Assembly: GCF_003711515.1 (NCBI RefSeq)
Contig: NW_021167092.1
Location: 797,073 to 861,072, forward strand
Direction of reading: 5' to 3'
Source of the DNA: Sodiomyces alkalinus F11
Lineage: Eukaryota > Ascomycota > Sordariomycetes > Glomerellales > Plectosphaerellaceae
DNA: 64,000 nucleotides
In this document: in pieces, positions 36,392 to 48,823 of the stretch
Position numbering within the stretch: the first letter of the stretch is position 1
How the letters are laid out: every line of letters starts with the position of its first letter
Notes under the pieces: model-generated
Database searches by the model: none
What the model was told of the DNA's origin: nothing
What the model saw: the letters and a program-made list of their open reading frames with translations, nothing else
Position numbers and translations under genes: made by a program

Positions 36392-37900
36392 TATCTAACT
36401 ATCACGAAATAAACGATCCTACCTTCGATTTTAATAAGGCTATTAGTTAGTTCGAGGGGCAGCTCCGCGATAGCGAGACCGCCTTTATAGGAGACGCCTA
36501 TAACCCCGCTAATAAGGAACACGGCGGGAATACGCCGGGAACTACTACTACTCCTACCTCTACTACCGCACCGGCACCTATTCCTGCCCCTACACCCGCT
36601 CCTATACCCGTATCCACTACTATTTCTACCCCTATTACCGTTCCTATCCCTGCTATAACCACGATAGGACCCGCGTATAACCCTAACCTGCCCCTATATA
36701 TAAACGTTAACCCAGCCATGCTAATAGAGGAATAACTAGATAAAGGTCTTAAGTAGATAGAGGCGGAGAACCACCGTAAGCGTAAGCTCGCTTATCTCGC
36801 TAAGTTTAACGCAGATACTGCTACCGTCGCTACCGCCGCTATTAACCCTACTATTAATCCTAAGCCGGCCGATATTACCCACCGCCGTATCGCTAAGCCC
36901 CGATATCGTGTCGTAAGCCCGGCGGGATCCTAGTATACCTATAATATATCCACGATATCGTCTATACACGGATCCGCTATATAGGCTAAGTTTAATTTCC
37001 CCTTACCTAAATAGGATAGCGTATCCTAGGCTAAGTATCGCACGTTTATCTAGGAGACGAATTAGCGGTTTAACCTAGATCCCTAGTCCTTCCCCACGGA
37101 CACTACGAAAAACTACTTCGTTATATCGTGCCTCCCCTATCACCTTAAGAAACGCTAGTAGGCTAAACTACGATATAAGTACGATAGCGACTCTAATAGG
37201 CTTAGCTAAGTCGCCTTATAAGCCTGGCTATCCCGTTAGGTTAATGATAACGATACCCGCCTATAAGAAGTGGTAGTATAGATCCAAAGCGAGTCTATCT
37301 TATCCTAAAAAGAGGGAGAGTCTTATGCTAAGTTTATATAACGGTAGGAAGCCCTAGAGTCAGAACTACCGGGCGAACTCCTAGACTAGTAGAGGATTTA
37401 GATAGTACTAATAAGGGATCTCCTACCTATTCAGGACTATATAGTGTCTATAGGGGTTCTTAAGGACTATTAGGACCTAGCCCCGCCCTATTATAGGGAT
37501 AAGGCTTTAACTATTACCGATAATCTGGCCGTCGCTCGGATAGACTTCTAATCCGCCACCTAATAACGTCGTTTCCGCCCGCGGGCCCACGGTTATAATC
37601 TCTATACCCCGGCCACCTACGGTTCTACTAGTATCTCTACGCCCACCCCTATATCTACCCCTATACCTATATCAGCCTCTACTTCTAGCTACCGTATACG
37701 CCCTAAACCATTATCGTACCTTAAGTCTATTACTTACTATAACTATAACTACAAAGGACACTACGCGACTACGTGCCCTAGCCCTCGGGTATGGCGCTCG
37801 AGTAATAATAACCCGAATACCTAACCGGTATCTATATCTCGCCCTATAGTCGGCCGTATCACGGGCGAGGTGCCTTAGGAACTATACCCGCCTCGGACTA
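36392..37900 (+). pseudogene. gag remnant of element C
   Basis: The N-terminal part (about 36392-36735) is long and Pro/Thr-rich (PTPAPIPVSTTISTPITV), with helix-forming text after it (RKRKLAYLAKFNAD near 36775). The CCHC zinc knuckle lies at 37735-37779, but its first two Cys are Tyr (Y-Y-N-Y-N-Y-K-G-H-Y-A-T-T-C), from TGC/TGT to TAC/TAT. Several TAG/TAA stops lie at former Gln codons. Minus-strand open frames over 36498-36969 are shadows of this gag. Confidence 0.75.
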
Positions 37901-39949
37901 CCCCTACTACTATACCAGTAAAGGCACGCGTTTCCCTTCGCCGAGGTAGGGAATAAGTATAGACGGCGGCTCTCCTTAACGGAGGCGCCGATATTAACGT
38001 TTTAGATCGGTCCCTCCTAGGGCCTAGTTAAGTCCCTAAGGGGTCCCCGGTCCCGGTATCCTAGATTATAGAAGGATAAACGAAGATAACTCTCGGGTCC
38101 ACCTATAGGATTATCGTCGTAATAGACTATTAGGGTCGAAAAAGGGTATAACGCGCTAAGTTCCACGTTATACATCTTACAGGCGCGAAGATTATCGTAG
38201 GGAGGCCGTGGCTTATAGCTATTAACCTTAATATCGATTAGTACTATAGCACTTAGACCTATCCCTTATCCTACGCAGAGCTAGGCGTGGTTATATACCT
38301 AAGAGAGCTATATAGGGTAGTCAGATAAGCTAAATCTATCCTTATTCTAACCTATATAGCTTCTATAGGGGTTCCTCGAATCGGCCACGTTAGCCTTATT
38401 AGCCTAGAAAACCCTTTAGTAGGATATAGAGATAGATTCTTAGGAGATAGGGCCTACCCTAGACTAAATAAGGACCTGGCGGCTGCCCCCGTGCTACTGG
38501 AATAATATTAAGACTTCGCTAACGTTTTTAACGTTACAAACGCTAGCCGGCTACCGACGCATTAGTAATAGAATCACGCGATTAAGGTAGAGGAAGGGGA
38601 AAAGCCTCCCTATAGTCCTATTTACCCTCTCGCCGTATAAAAGCTCGAGGTGCTACACTAGTATCTATAGGATACTGTTACGAAAAGGTGGATTAGACTA
38701 TCTATTAGTCCGGCCGGCGCCCCTATCCTATTTATCTCTAAGAAAGGTAGTAAGCTATATTTATGTGTCGATTATAGGGGATTAAATAAGATAATAGTCA
38801 AGGACCGTACCCCCCTGCCCTATATCCACGAAATCCTGGATCGGTTATCTTTAGCGTAGTACTATACTAAGCTGAATCTTAAGGACGTATACTATCGGCT
38901 CCGTGTACGAGCTGGTAACGAGTAGAAGATAGCGTTCCGGACGGAAAATAGTCACTACGAGTATCTCGTAATACCGTTCGGTCTTATAAACGCCCCCGGG
39001 AGCTTCTAACGCTATATTAACTAAGCGTTATCCGGCCTTATCGATACTATCTATATAGTATACCTCGATAATATTCTTATCTATAGTAAGGACTTAGTTA
39101 CCCACCGCGTATATATCCGCGAGGTCCTTACTAGGCTTAGGCAGTAGTCCCTGTATACTAACCCTAATAAGTGCGAATTCAAGACTAAAGAGGTTAAATT
39201 CCTCGGTTTTATTTATAGCCCTAATAGGGTACGTATATACCTATCCCGCGTTAAGGCAATCCACAACTAGGAACTCCCTAATAGTGTTAAGAAGATATAG
39301 GTCTTCCTTAGTTTTACGGGGTTTTATAGACGTTTTATTCGGAACTACTCTAAGGTCGCCGCCCCTCTTATAGATTATTTAAAGGGGGGGCATATTAGGG
39401 TCCTCGTACTTTCCCCGTAGGCCTAAGCCGCGTTCGAGGAAATAAAGCTATTATTTTAGAAGGCACAGGTCTCACGGCATTTTAACTCTACTCTACTAAT
39501 ACGTATTAAGCCACATACTTCCGCTTTTACTATTAACCCCGTTATCAGTCAGCTTAAGAATCGGCTATAAAGACCCGTTACGTTTATATCTCGTATGCTC
39601 CGGGGCGCCAAGCTTGATTATAGTATACCTGATTCTAAGCTTATAGCTATTATTAAGTCTTTTCGGATATAGCGGTACTATATGGCTTATAGTTAGAGCC
39701 CTATAGTAGTTCTCATAGACTACCTAAACCATCGCCACCTACTAGATAAGCCGAAGCTTAAGGGGCAGTACGCGCGGTAGCTTAAGGAGCTCGGCCCGTT
39801 TGATTTTAAGATCCAGCACCGCCCAGGAATATTAAATCCCGCGGATAGGTTATTAAGGAAGCCCTAACACACGCCCTATAAGCGCGCCCTGGTTACTAAC
39901 TAGGCTAAGGCGGTAGAGTCTTTTTCGAAGCGTTTTATTATAGGGTATA

Positions 39950-40520
39950 TCAGAAACTAGGATAGTTCCCGTGCTACCCTAGTTTCTACTCCCGCTCTTA
40001 ACTCCCCCTTAGCGGAGAAGGTAGTAAAGGTGTAGGCGGATAATCTCTCTTTAAAGCCCTTATTAAGACGTCTTATTTTAGGCTATATCGGGAACCAGTA
40101 TAATTCCCGTAATACCCCCGGTTATAATTGTCCCGCTCCTCCTATCTTGCCGAAGGTGGTTAAGACGTAGGCGGATAACATTTTTTTTGAGCCCGCTCCT
40201 CCTATCTTAGCAGTAAAGACGTAAGCGGACAACCTTTCTTCCTTTATAGAGTCTATTTCGAAGCGTTCTGCCTTAGACCCATATAGGACCTAGTATAATA
40301 TCCGCGCTATCCCCGCTCCTCTTATCTTACCGGAAAAGGTAGTTAAGACGTAAGCGGATGATTTTTTCTTAGAGCCTATAATAAGGCATTTTAATTTAGG
40401 CCTTATCGGGAACTAGCGTGGTTCCCGCCCTGCCCCCGACTTTAACCCTGATTTTCCCGCTCTTAATTCCCTTACCGTACTAAAAGAGGTGGTAGAGGCG
40501 TAAGCGGATAACCCTTTTTA
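39950..40520 (+). repeat. imperfect repeats between RNase H and integrase of C
   Basis: A unit with PAPPILP and then (V/A)VKTQADN-like text (Q now a stop) recurs at least four to five times, for example around 40020, 40160, 40205, 40335 and 40490. Longer units with (L)GYIGNQ-like text recur at 39945, 40080 and 40400. They look like in-frame duplications of a spacer of 60 to 180 bp. Confidence 0.6.
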
Positions 40521-41763
40521 CACTAAATAGCGTAAAGCCCACGGTAACGATACCACGTACGGACACTAATCTAGGAGTAGTAGTATCCTTCGTTTTAAGA
40601 ATCGTGTTTTTATACTAGACCACTCTAGTCTCTGTTAAAAGGTCCTACAGTGTTTCTATAACGGACCTAGCGTAGGGCACTATAGGGTTATAAGGACTAT
40701 TAAGAGGATTTCGGACTTCTACTTTCAGGATTATTTACCCAGGGATATACGGTAATTTATACCTACCTACGGCGTGTATTAATATACTAAGCCGCGGCAC
40801 TATAAGCTATATAGCAAGCTAGCGAGTCTCCTAATACCTTAGCGCCCCTTTATAGAGATATCTATTAACTTTATTATAAGCCTACTACCGGTTTATAGCG
40901 CGACTATAGACAGGAAACGGGATACTATCCTTATAGTAGTATACTGTCTAACGAAGTACTCGATTTATATCCCCTTAAGTAGTAGCCTAATAGTAGAAGG
41001 ACTTACTAAGTCCTTATAGCACTACGTTTTCCGTACCTTTAGCCTACCTAATAGTATTATAGTAGACCGCGGCTTATTATTTATAAGCCGTTTTTAGGTA
41101 ACGTTATATCGATATTTAAGTATAGTTAGGCGCCTATCTATAGCGTAGCACCCGTAGACGGATAGATAGACCGAGCGATAGAACTAAAACCTCGAGTATT
41201 ACCTACGTGTATTCTATTCGGAGGAATAGGATAACTAGGTTAACCGACTACCGCTCGCAGAATTAACCTATAATATAGCGTAGCACTTCACGATATATTA
41301 TACCCTATCCGATACCCTAATAGGCTATAACCCTAGGGGCCCTGACAAAGTATAGCTCCCGACGGCAGGCAAGGTCTGCGCCGCTAAAGCAGAGCGCCGT
41401 GCGGAGCACCTTATAGCCTAGCGCCGATCTATCTCGGACCTTATTAAGAGGGCGCAGGCTTCCTATAAACGGTATTATAATAACGGCTATACCCAGCGCT
41501 CCTTTAAGGTAAACGAGTATATCTTACTATCCACGAAGAATATCCGATAGAAAAGACCCTCGAAAAAGCTTAGGAATAAGTTTATTAGTCCGTATAGGGT
41601 AACCAAAGTCGTCGATACGTATAGCCTGGCTTACTAATTAGAACTACTAAAGGGTATAAGGATCTATAACGTTGTCCCGGTTTCCCTACTAGAATTATAG
41701 AGGTCCCGTGATGGATTATAACCGGAACCACTACCCGTGGTCGATATCGAACCGGATTCGGAT

Positions 41764-41907
41764 AAGTATAAGGTCGAAGTTATCCTCGACTGTTACTATT
41801 AGGGTAAACGGCGCTAGTACCTAATTAAATAGGCCGGCTATAGCAACGAAGAAAACACCTAAGAGCCAAAGCGGAACGTCCCTGATAAACTCGTTAACGC
41901 CTACTTC
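41764..41907 (+). other. chromodomain at the C terminus of C pol
   Basis: The text reads YKVEVILD, then GKRR, YLIK, AGYSNEENT and EPKRNV, with stops where family Trp or Gln codons would be (before GKRR, in YLIKW and in NTWEP). This is the order of a chromodomain (V-E-x-I-L-D, Y-L-V-K-W, G-Y, E-N-T-W-E-P). Chromodomains guide integration of chromoviruses to heterochromatin marked by histone methylation, which fits this locus. Confidence 0.85.
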
Positions 41908-42505
41908 ACGGTAAGACTATTAAGAAACTAAAAGGGTTTACACACTATCCCTATAGGAGACCTTATAAACACGACGTAATGATAGTATTCTACCTTTCCC
42001 CCTCCTTACGGATAATAAGACTTACGAGGAACTAAATAGGTTTACCCACTATTCCTATAGGGGACCTAATAGGGATAAAGGCCTATAAATCGGCTATATT
42101 AATATAGAACACCCTTTAGTGGGCTGTGGAGATAAATTCGTCGGCAGGGACCCCCCCTTAACCTAAACAGGGACTATATAGGAGTTATTCGCCTCGGTTA
42201 CTATTTTTCTCCCTTTCGAGCGTTTCGCTCTTAATCTCTATTCTTCTCCTTAAACGTAACGCTCCCGCCCCCGACCCTATTCTTATCCCCTTTAGTATAA
42301 TAGCTTATCGTCTTAAGCCCTACTTTTCCCCTTAATTAACTATTACGATAAAGACACGATTATATTATAAGGGATGTATAGTTAGGACCGTTAGGGTTAT
42401 AATTGAAATACCCTAAAGCTAGTTAAAAAGAAAAAGGAACAATCTAACCCGAAGGCTAGTAAAAAACCTAAAAACAAAATTACCATTTCTCTATATATAC
42501 CGCTA

Positions 42506-43925
42506 TTACGCCCCTAGAAGGACGTCCGTAAACCCCACTAACTTATTATCTAAGAGGGTAAGCTCGCGCTTAACCGCCACGCTATTCTCCTCTATATATA
42601 CCTAGCTCTACCCCGCGGTAGTAGCCGATCCCTCTTTTTACCTATTACCCGCGGATAGTATCGAAGGCCGAAGAGATAGAGGCGTCTTCGCCTTCTGCTT
42701 CTTCTTCTTCCCTAATAAAGGAGTTAAGGCCGTTAGAGCCTTCTTCCCCTTAGCCTTTATCACTAAAAAGGTCGGTACCAGGTCGTTATTATCGGGCACT
42801 TCGTAAAGGTCCGGGGGACCCTAGGGGCCTTACGGCACGAAGCCTTAAGGTTACGCAGAGCCACCACTATCGCTAAATATATTATTACCTATAAAGCTAA
42901 CCCCCGCGGGGGCTAAGGCAGGCCCCGAGGGTATAGGCAGGTCTCCATAAGCCTAGGCTAGGTTAAGAGTAGCTATTTACTTAAAAGCAGTAGCCGTCCG
43001 CTCCTAGGCCGCGAGGTCACGCTTATATAACGTAAGGCGTTATTATTTAATATTAAGGCGTTTTTACTTAATCGTAAGACGCTACTACTATAGCCCGATA
43101 AATTATTTAAAGATTGACTCTATACTATTAAGCCTCTCGTGGATATCTCCCGCCGTTTTCTAGCGGGGGTTAGTAACTTCCTTAGCTTAATGCCGAGTAG
43201 CTATAGCTTCCTCGGTAGATAATCGGTTAACCTCTAGCGTCGCTTAACCTAAAACCTCTCTATAGATAACCTAGCATTGAACTAGTATAGCCTAGTACTA
43301 TAAAGGATTAGTAAGGGTACTATATAGAGTTAACGAAGGGATATAGTTAGTAACACTTATATAATAACTCTTATTAAGGCTACCTTTCTCGATAGCGATA
43401 ACCAAAACCTTTTATAGCTGCTCCGTGGTATTCTTACCAGTAATAGGAGGCTATTACATGTGTTAAACTAATAGAACCACGGAGTAGTCTATAAAGGGAG
43501 GGGCTATAAGGATTAAGTGATAATAAAGATATATAACTTACTACGCGGTATTTTAGGCTATTATACTCGGAGTAGTAATAACACTTATGAGTACGCCGAC
43601 CGTTATCGGCGTGGCGGCAGGTTATAGCCTCGATAGTATACGTTTTTTCCTTAAAGTTAATCGCTACTAATGTACCCGTATAACGTATATAAGGGGCCCT
43701 TAGATCCCCGTCTATACCGATATCCACGACCCGCTAGCGTAAAGTAACTAACGGCGTAGTAGTCGATAACGATATAGCCATAGTAGGAGTAGAAGGCTCT
43801 AGCGTAGCTAGCGATAAGGCTGACTGCCTAGTGGACTACGAGGTTAATACCGCAGCCGTGGTATTAAGCCTCTTAGAGGCCCGCGGTATACTTATAGGGG
43901 TAGCGGCGCGTTTATTATTATCTTC
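42506..43925 (-). pseudogene. antisense accessory ORF of element C (Cys/His cluster, coiled coil, basic tail)
   Basis: Between the end of pol and the 3' LTR, on the strand opposite gag-pol, lies a frame of roughly 470 codons in two registers. The first, 43434-43920, has a Ser/Thr-rich start and a Cys/His cluster (ITCRHADNGRRTHKCYYY, with Tyr likely from Cys). The second, about 43222-42506, has a Gln/Lys/Leu-rich, coiled-coil-like stretch (RLTIK, KRLNIK, RLTLYKRDLAA separated by stops), a Pro/Gly linker, VPTFLVIKAKGKKALTALTP and a KKKK-containing tail. Nearly all stops in it are TAA/TAG at places where Gln fits. 43222-43434 is unclear and probably holds a frameshift. I do not recognise the family; a nucleic-acid or protein-binding role is only a guess from the Cys cluster. 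Confidence 0.6.
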
Positions 43926-44592
43926 TTAAGAAGGTGTAATGACTGCACTAGACGTATAGTTAGCCAGTAGTATAGACTAGAGACGTGGAAGCACTTATAC
44001 GATAGTAGTTAGTTATTTAATTAATAGAAACTATAAGTTATTAGTACACGATATCGTGGATTAAGTAAGGACTTATAGGCGTAGCATAATCGAAAATTAG
44101 GTATAGAGGAGGCAGAAAAGAATAGGAAGAGGGAATAATGGCAGGTTACGAGATATCCCTAATAGTCGTTATATAGGGACCTATTTTTAGTATAAAGAAG
44201 GAAGCTACGAATCCACGGAAGGAGTAATAACAGGCCCCACCTAACACTATCTTTAGGAGTCTTTATAGATTAATTAAAAGGGTGGCCTAAAGGCATAAAG
44301 GGGCGGATTAGAAGGCCCGGGAAGGAACCGTTCGGGAACCTATTAGGGTCCCGGATAGAGTAGCTTTTACTAGTGGATTAAGGGGAGAGAGGGTATACCC
44401 GGGTTAAAGCCACGGCTAAGAAGGCTCCGTGTGGGAACTAGACGGGGACCTATCAGGGTCCTATCGTGGAAGGGCTTTAGTTCGGGGCACCGGGGGATTT
44501 AGGGACGGATTCGGATACTAGGTTTAGAGGAGCCAAGAGGCCGGCACGGATCGGGCGCTCCTAAGGATAGGAGTATCCGGGGGAGGTCGCTA

Positions 44593-44944
44593 TATCAGGT
44601 GCGTATAATAGTAATTATAATAGGTCCCTAGTATAAACCTATAGAGGTCTAGGTATACCTAGCCTAAGACCGTTTAAGGCATAAATATAGTAAGTCACCA
44701 CATAGTAAATAGAATAACCCCTCGAAGTAAATAAGGCAGCCCTCGAGAAAGCAAATAAGCAGTCCTCGAGAAGCAGAGCGTAGTCTTAAGGAGCGAGGGA
44801 GCCTCCCCTTAAAAGGGGGAGGCCAGCAATTAATCTGATTCTTTGGCTACACCCACGTTCTGACCCTATTATAATCCTATCGTGATCACACCTGGTTCCT
44901 TACTTGACCCTACCTTTTCAGTCTTTACGACTACCCATTTAATA
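44593..44944 (+). repeat. 3' LTR of element C
   Basis: 352 bp. Starts TATCAGGTGCG, ends CCCATTTAATA; followed by target duplication ACTAT. The purine-rich stretch gtatccgggggaggtcgc before it may be the polypurine tract. Confidence 0.85.
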
Positions 44945-44949
44945 ACTAT

Positions 44950-45534
44950 AAAAAGCTGAAAGAAAACTAAGATATAGTCCGGAAGGTTAAAGAGTCTTGC
45001 GCGAAGAATCACGAGAAGAGTAAGGACGAGTTAACTAGTAAGGATAACTTAGAAAAAGAATAGCTTTAACGCGAAAACGGGTATTAGAGCTAATAGCCGT
45101 GATATAGCGGGAGTCGAAGGCGTTTAAAGTATATACTTGTAATAGCCTAGTATTTATAGTACCTAAAGTAAATAAATAGCGTATCGTCGCCCTTATTAAT
45201 ACTAACTACGACGACTATACCACTATAAGTAAATAGTTTACCTAAAGACTCTAATTACTATTAGTCGATAAGACGAATCGACTACTAAATAGCTTCTCGG
45301 AAGCTACTAGGACTATTAGTAGCGCGGGGATCGCCGTCTACGAACTTAAGATCGGCGGCTACCCGTAAAGGATATTTATGTATATAATACCCGGACTTAA
45401 TTAAGACGTATTCCTCGGGAAGCCTTAAATAGAATAGAATAATATAATATACTACACTAAGGATAAATAACTTTACTATAAAGTAGCCGGATTAAATATA
45501 CAATTTCATTATAAAAAGGAACCTACTAGAGTTT
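44950..45534 (+). mobile_element. Ty3/gypsy family A copy 2, continuation after C
   Basis: It continues exactly from 35983 of the same element and matches the reverse complement of 61100 down to about 60480 (end of gag and start of the protease region). The match stops near 45534, so the 3' part of this A copy, including its 3' LTR, is missing. Confidence 0.7.
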
Positions 45535-47261
45535 AAGCTATTATAACTAGATAAAGACGTAGTGGCACTAGATCGTTAAGATAAAGATTAGATAAGGAGG
45601 TTAGTCTAGCTAAATTATAATATATAACCAAAATATACCTAATACCGCTACAACCTTTAGCGAAGAAGTAGATTGGTAGTTACTATTCTAATTAGGGTAA
45701 CGTAAGTTAAACTAGAAAGATACCTTAAAGGGGAGGCGGTAAGAGAAGCAGCGCTAACGGGGCTAGCGGTAACGGATAGCGACTACTCGATAATACCGTC
45801 CTTATTATCCGATTAGATATAAACTTAGGGCCTATAAGCGGTAGTATAGCGGCCGGCGAAGGCGCCGGATATAAGGGGATAACAGGGCTTATTAATATTA
45901 GCGAGGGCGGCGGCTAAACCCTATAAATACAGGAATATAGTTATACTACGCTAGTTACGGCCGGCGGCTTAAGCCGTACGCTTAGCAGGATACTCCTTAA
46001 TATCCGGGCCCCGGAGCTCGCGGATAGTATACCATAATATAAGAAAGGTAATAAGGCTATAGTCCTAAAGGGGTATAACTATCTTTATAAGAGAATGGGC
46101 CATATCGCCCTAGAGGTTATCAACCTAAGGAGGTTAGCGTAAGCCGCCCGAATAGCGAATAATAGGTATAAACCCGTATTATTAGGTTACTAGTTAAAAA
46201 AATCGAAATCGATAATAGTTTATTAAGTTTAAGGCGGTTAGCCGAAGCGGCGGTAAGAGAATAAATAGCCTTATCTAAGGCCTTATAGAACCACTTATAT
46301 AGGGCCTAAAGCTATAAATACAAACGGCGCTAACTAATTACCGTTAGTTTATTATTAACCTCCTTCTAAATGATATTAGTAGTAATATTCTAAACAGTCT
46401 AGGTAATACCTAGGAGACTATCCGGGATCTAAACGCGTTAGAAGCCGAATATTCGGCGACGGTAAGAATAAACTTATGAAGATATACGCCTAATATAAGC
46501 GGAGGCAAATAACGCACCTATATATATTAGAGTTAGATTAGTTAATATAATCTATATAAATATCGGTAGCTAAGGAGGCTATATAACGACTGAAAAGCGG
46601 ACTATTAGAGTAGCTCCTTAGCCACCCCTCGCTAGTATTATAGGGTATACGGCGTAGCTCTTAGGTAACACCGAGTAAAAAGGATATAGTAGCAGACGCT
46701 TAATATTAGATATGAAAGAGATAAGAGATATAAATATAGTTATAAATATCATGGTAAACTAAAACGTAAAAATACAGAATAAAGATTACGTAAGGAAAAG
46801 AAGGAAGGAAAAATAACTATAAAAGGAAATAAGGAAGATTTATTTACGCAGCGAACAGTCGCCTTAGTTACGAATCCGGCTAAAAAGGGAGTAAGCATAA
46901 AGAATAGTAACTATAAGTTTAGTAATAATATAAACTATAATAATAAAGGAATAGCGACGAGTATAATATTACGAAACGCGGCGAGTAATCGCCGGCTAGT
47001 ACGCGGGATGCTAAAAAGGGAATAATAATTAGTAAACGAGTCGGCTATATAACTACCGTTACCGGTTTATCGATTACCTAGCTATCTATTAAAAAAAGTC
47101 GTAATATTTAGAAGGAGACATATAGCCTTACCGGTGCCGAGTAATTATAAGCGCTAACTAGATAACGGGGTTTATATAAGGCTAGGGTTATATACACGTT
47201 CTACTTAGTAAGGGGGGAAGAGAATAGGCCTAAGGGACTAGCCCTATTAGAGAGGGGGTAG
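45535..47261. other. unclassified RIP-altered block
   Basis: About 1.7 kb not matched to A, B, C, D or E. A stretch near 46090-46190 reads HIALEVINLRRLA on the plus strand, but no long frame and no known domain was recognised. It is rich in purine runs near 46780-46850. A polypurine-like tract (gagagggggtagtataaag) lies at 47250, just before repeat F. Confidence 0.4.
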
Positions 47262-47490
47262 TATAAAGAACTAAGTAGCACTATGGATTAGCACTATATA
47301 GGATTAGAGATACGCTCGGATCGCTAAGTACTCGGCGAGACTAAATAACCACGTTAGCGTAAAGGGGGAAAAGTCTTCCTTTTCCTCCTTAAGTTAAAGT
47401 CTTTATAATATACGACTATTAAGTCATAATAGTATTATCTGTTATGGTGTATCTTTTCCCTGGTATTATAGCCTATTCCTTAATATAAAG
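47262..47490 (+). repeat. repeat F, copy 2
   Basis: About 85% similar to 22175-22405, same orientation. Here it is followed directly by D gag-like sequence. Confidence 0.55.
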
Positions 47491-48400
47491 CCGTTCTCCC
47501 GATACGCCCCCCGATTCGACGGTATATACGTTTACCGGTTCCTCGAGAAGTATATCGACTATACCGCGATATACCGCTTCGAGGAAGAGAAGCTTTAATA
47601 CCTGCTACTATTTTCAGATGGTAGTATACGCCCTGTCGTGGAGTAGCTTATAGAGTCTACCGGTTCCTAGGAAGACCTTATAGAAAGACTAAAGTCGGAA
47701 TATTATTACCTGGATCCTGACTACGAGTAAGATATCTTTACTACCTAGGTTCGTGTTTTTCGGGTTCCGAATTGGGTCCGAATAAGTCTATAGGTTTAGA
47801 ACCTACTCTAGAAGATCACGATCTAGAAGACAAGGGCCGTGAGGGTAGATAGATGCTTTCCGTGGGAGGATAAACTATATAACCCTTTTTACGATATCCT
47901 TAGTAGAAATATTTTATTCCACGTAGCGAATAAGATAGGTATACGGCTAAGGGATCTAAGGAAGTAGCAGGACTATAAGGTCCTGACTACCTACCTTAGA
48001 GAATATTACGAGGATATCTAGGCTATAGGCTACCGCGAGGGAGTAGAATTAGTATAAGAAACTCTATAAGAGGAATAGGAACGGTAACGCCCTAGTTAGG
48101 GTAACGAAAAGATCGGTTAACGCCCGCCACCATAACGCCCTGGTTAGGGTAACGAGGGTAGCCGTTAACGCCGTTTATTACGCCGTTGACCGCTATAAGG
48201 CACGCCGCGAGAAGGTCTACCGCTATAGGTATAGCCCTGGAGGAAGATGAAGAAGGACGAGGAGAGCCGAAGACTGGCCCGCCTAGGCGAAGATCTAGGG
48301 ATTCCGCCTAGAAGCGATATATAAAGCATAGAAAAGATTCTTAATGTACGGTTCGGCCCGAGGGCTATTACTAATACTCTAATAGCGCTAAGAGGGTAGT
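47485..48400 (+). pseudogene. gag-like ORF of family D copy 2
   Basis: One frame reads KPFSRYAPRFDGIYVYRFL, then KYIDYTAIYRFEEEKL, SEYYYLDPDYE, RCFPWEDKLYNPFYDIL and LTTYLREYYEDI with TAG/TAA between. The pattern P-x-F-D-G-x-x-V-x-x-F-L-x-x-Y resembles the start of the gag domain of fungal Ty3/gypsy elements. A tail rich in Arg with repeated RPG/GNE text follows. No protease or RT follows before the LTR, so D may be a gag-only, non-autonomous element. Confidence 0.5.
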
Positions 48401-48548
48401 CCTGTGACTTTTCCTTAGTTATTTTCCTTTATATATCCTAACTACTTCTAGTTCCTGGTTTTCCTACCTACTAATTTTTACCTTTCCTCTGGCTTTTCCT
48501 TTTATTTTTCTACCTCCTTACCTCTCCCTTCGCCTAATTAGGGCAACC

Positions 48549-48823
48549 TATTGCACGTCAAAATAGCACTTATATAATCAACTTAATAGAGCAGAAATCT
48601 CGTGTGTGTTTACTATATTAAGTTATATCTGTATAAGTCTTTTATACCCTTAATTTTAGGTGGTAAAGACTCTATTATAGTACTATATCATTTAGATCCT
48701 ATCCGGTCTTTTCCGGTATCCTCCCTTATTATATCCTACTACTCGAGGTCCACGAGATCCGAAGCCCTTAGTCAGACATAGATCCCCTAGGGACCACGTC
48801 GTGGTCCGTGTGCCTATACGACA
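48549..48823 (-). repeat. solo LTR of family B with target duplication
   Basis: 275 bp; starts TATTGCACGTC and ends CCTATACGACA, reverse orientation. It is flanked by the perfect 5-bp duplication CAACC (48544-48548 and 48824-48828), so it arose by LTR-LTR recombination after insertion into D. It contains a perfect palindrome, ggaccacgtcgtggtcc, at 48791-48807. Confidence 0.85.

Larger units (their letters stand above)
37970..41970 (+). pseudogene. pol remnant of element C (protease, RT, RNase H, integrase, chromodomain)
   Basis: A protease-like part lies at about 37980-38260 (VGRPWLIAINLNID readable). RT is at 38755-39095, with [26 protein letters not shown] and the YLDD box as YLDNILIYS at 39061-39090. 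RNase H is at about 39520-39850. A repeated spacer follows at 39950-40520. Integrase is at about 40850-41350 (NFIISLLP, KYSIYIPL and VDRGLLFISRF readable). The chromodomain is at 41764-41907. Catalytic Asp codons are changed to Asn in places and about one codon in 30 is a stop, so it is dead. The 3' end near 41968 is where the frame is lost. Confidence 0.85.
35984..44944 (+). mobile_element. full-length chromodomain Ty3/gypsy element, family C
   Basis: LTRs of 353 bp (35984-36336) and 352 bp (44593-44944) flank 8.3 kb. Target duplication ACTAT is perfect (35979-35983 and 44945-44949). Aligned LTR starts TGTTAGGT and TATCAGGT point to ancestral TGTCAGGT, and both end AATA for ancestral AACA. 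It holds gag, pol with a chromodomain, and a long frame on the opposite strand before the 3' LTR. The element is nested in A copy 2. Confidence 0.88.

Noticed and set aside
36498..36969. Gly/Val-rich minus-strand ORFs
   Set aside because: They are shadows of the Pro/Thr-rich gag of element C on the plus strand.
40018..40520. Regularly recurring short motif that might be a CRISPR array
   Set aside because: Units are imperfect, unequally spaced and in frame with pol; the host is a eukaryote.
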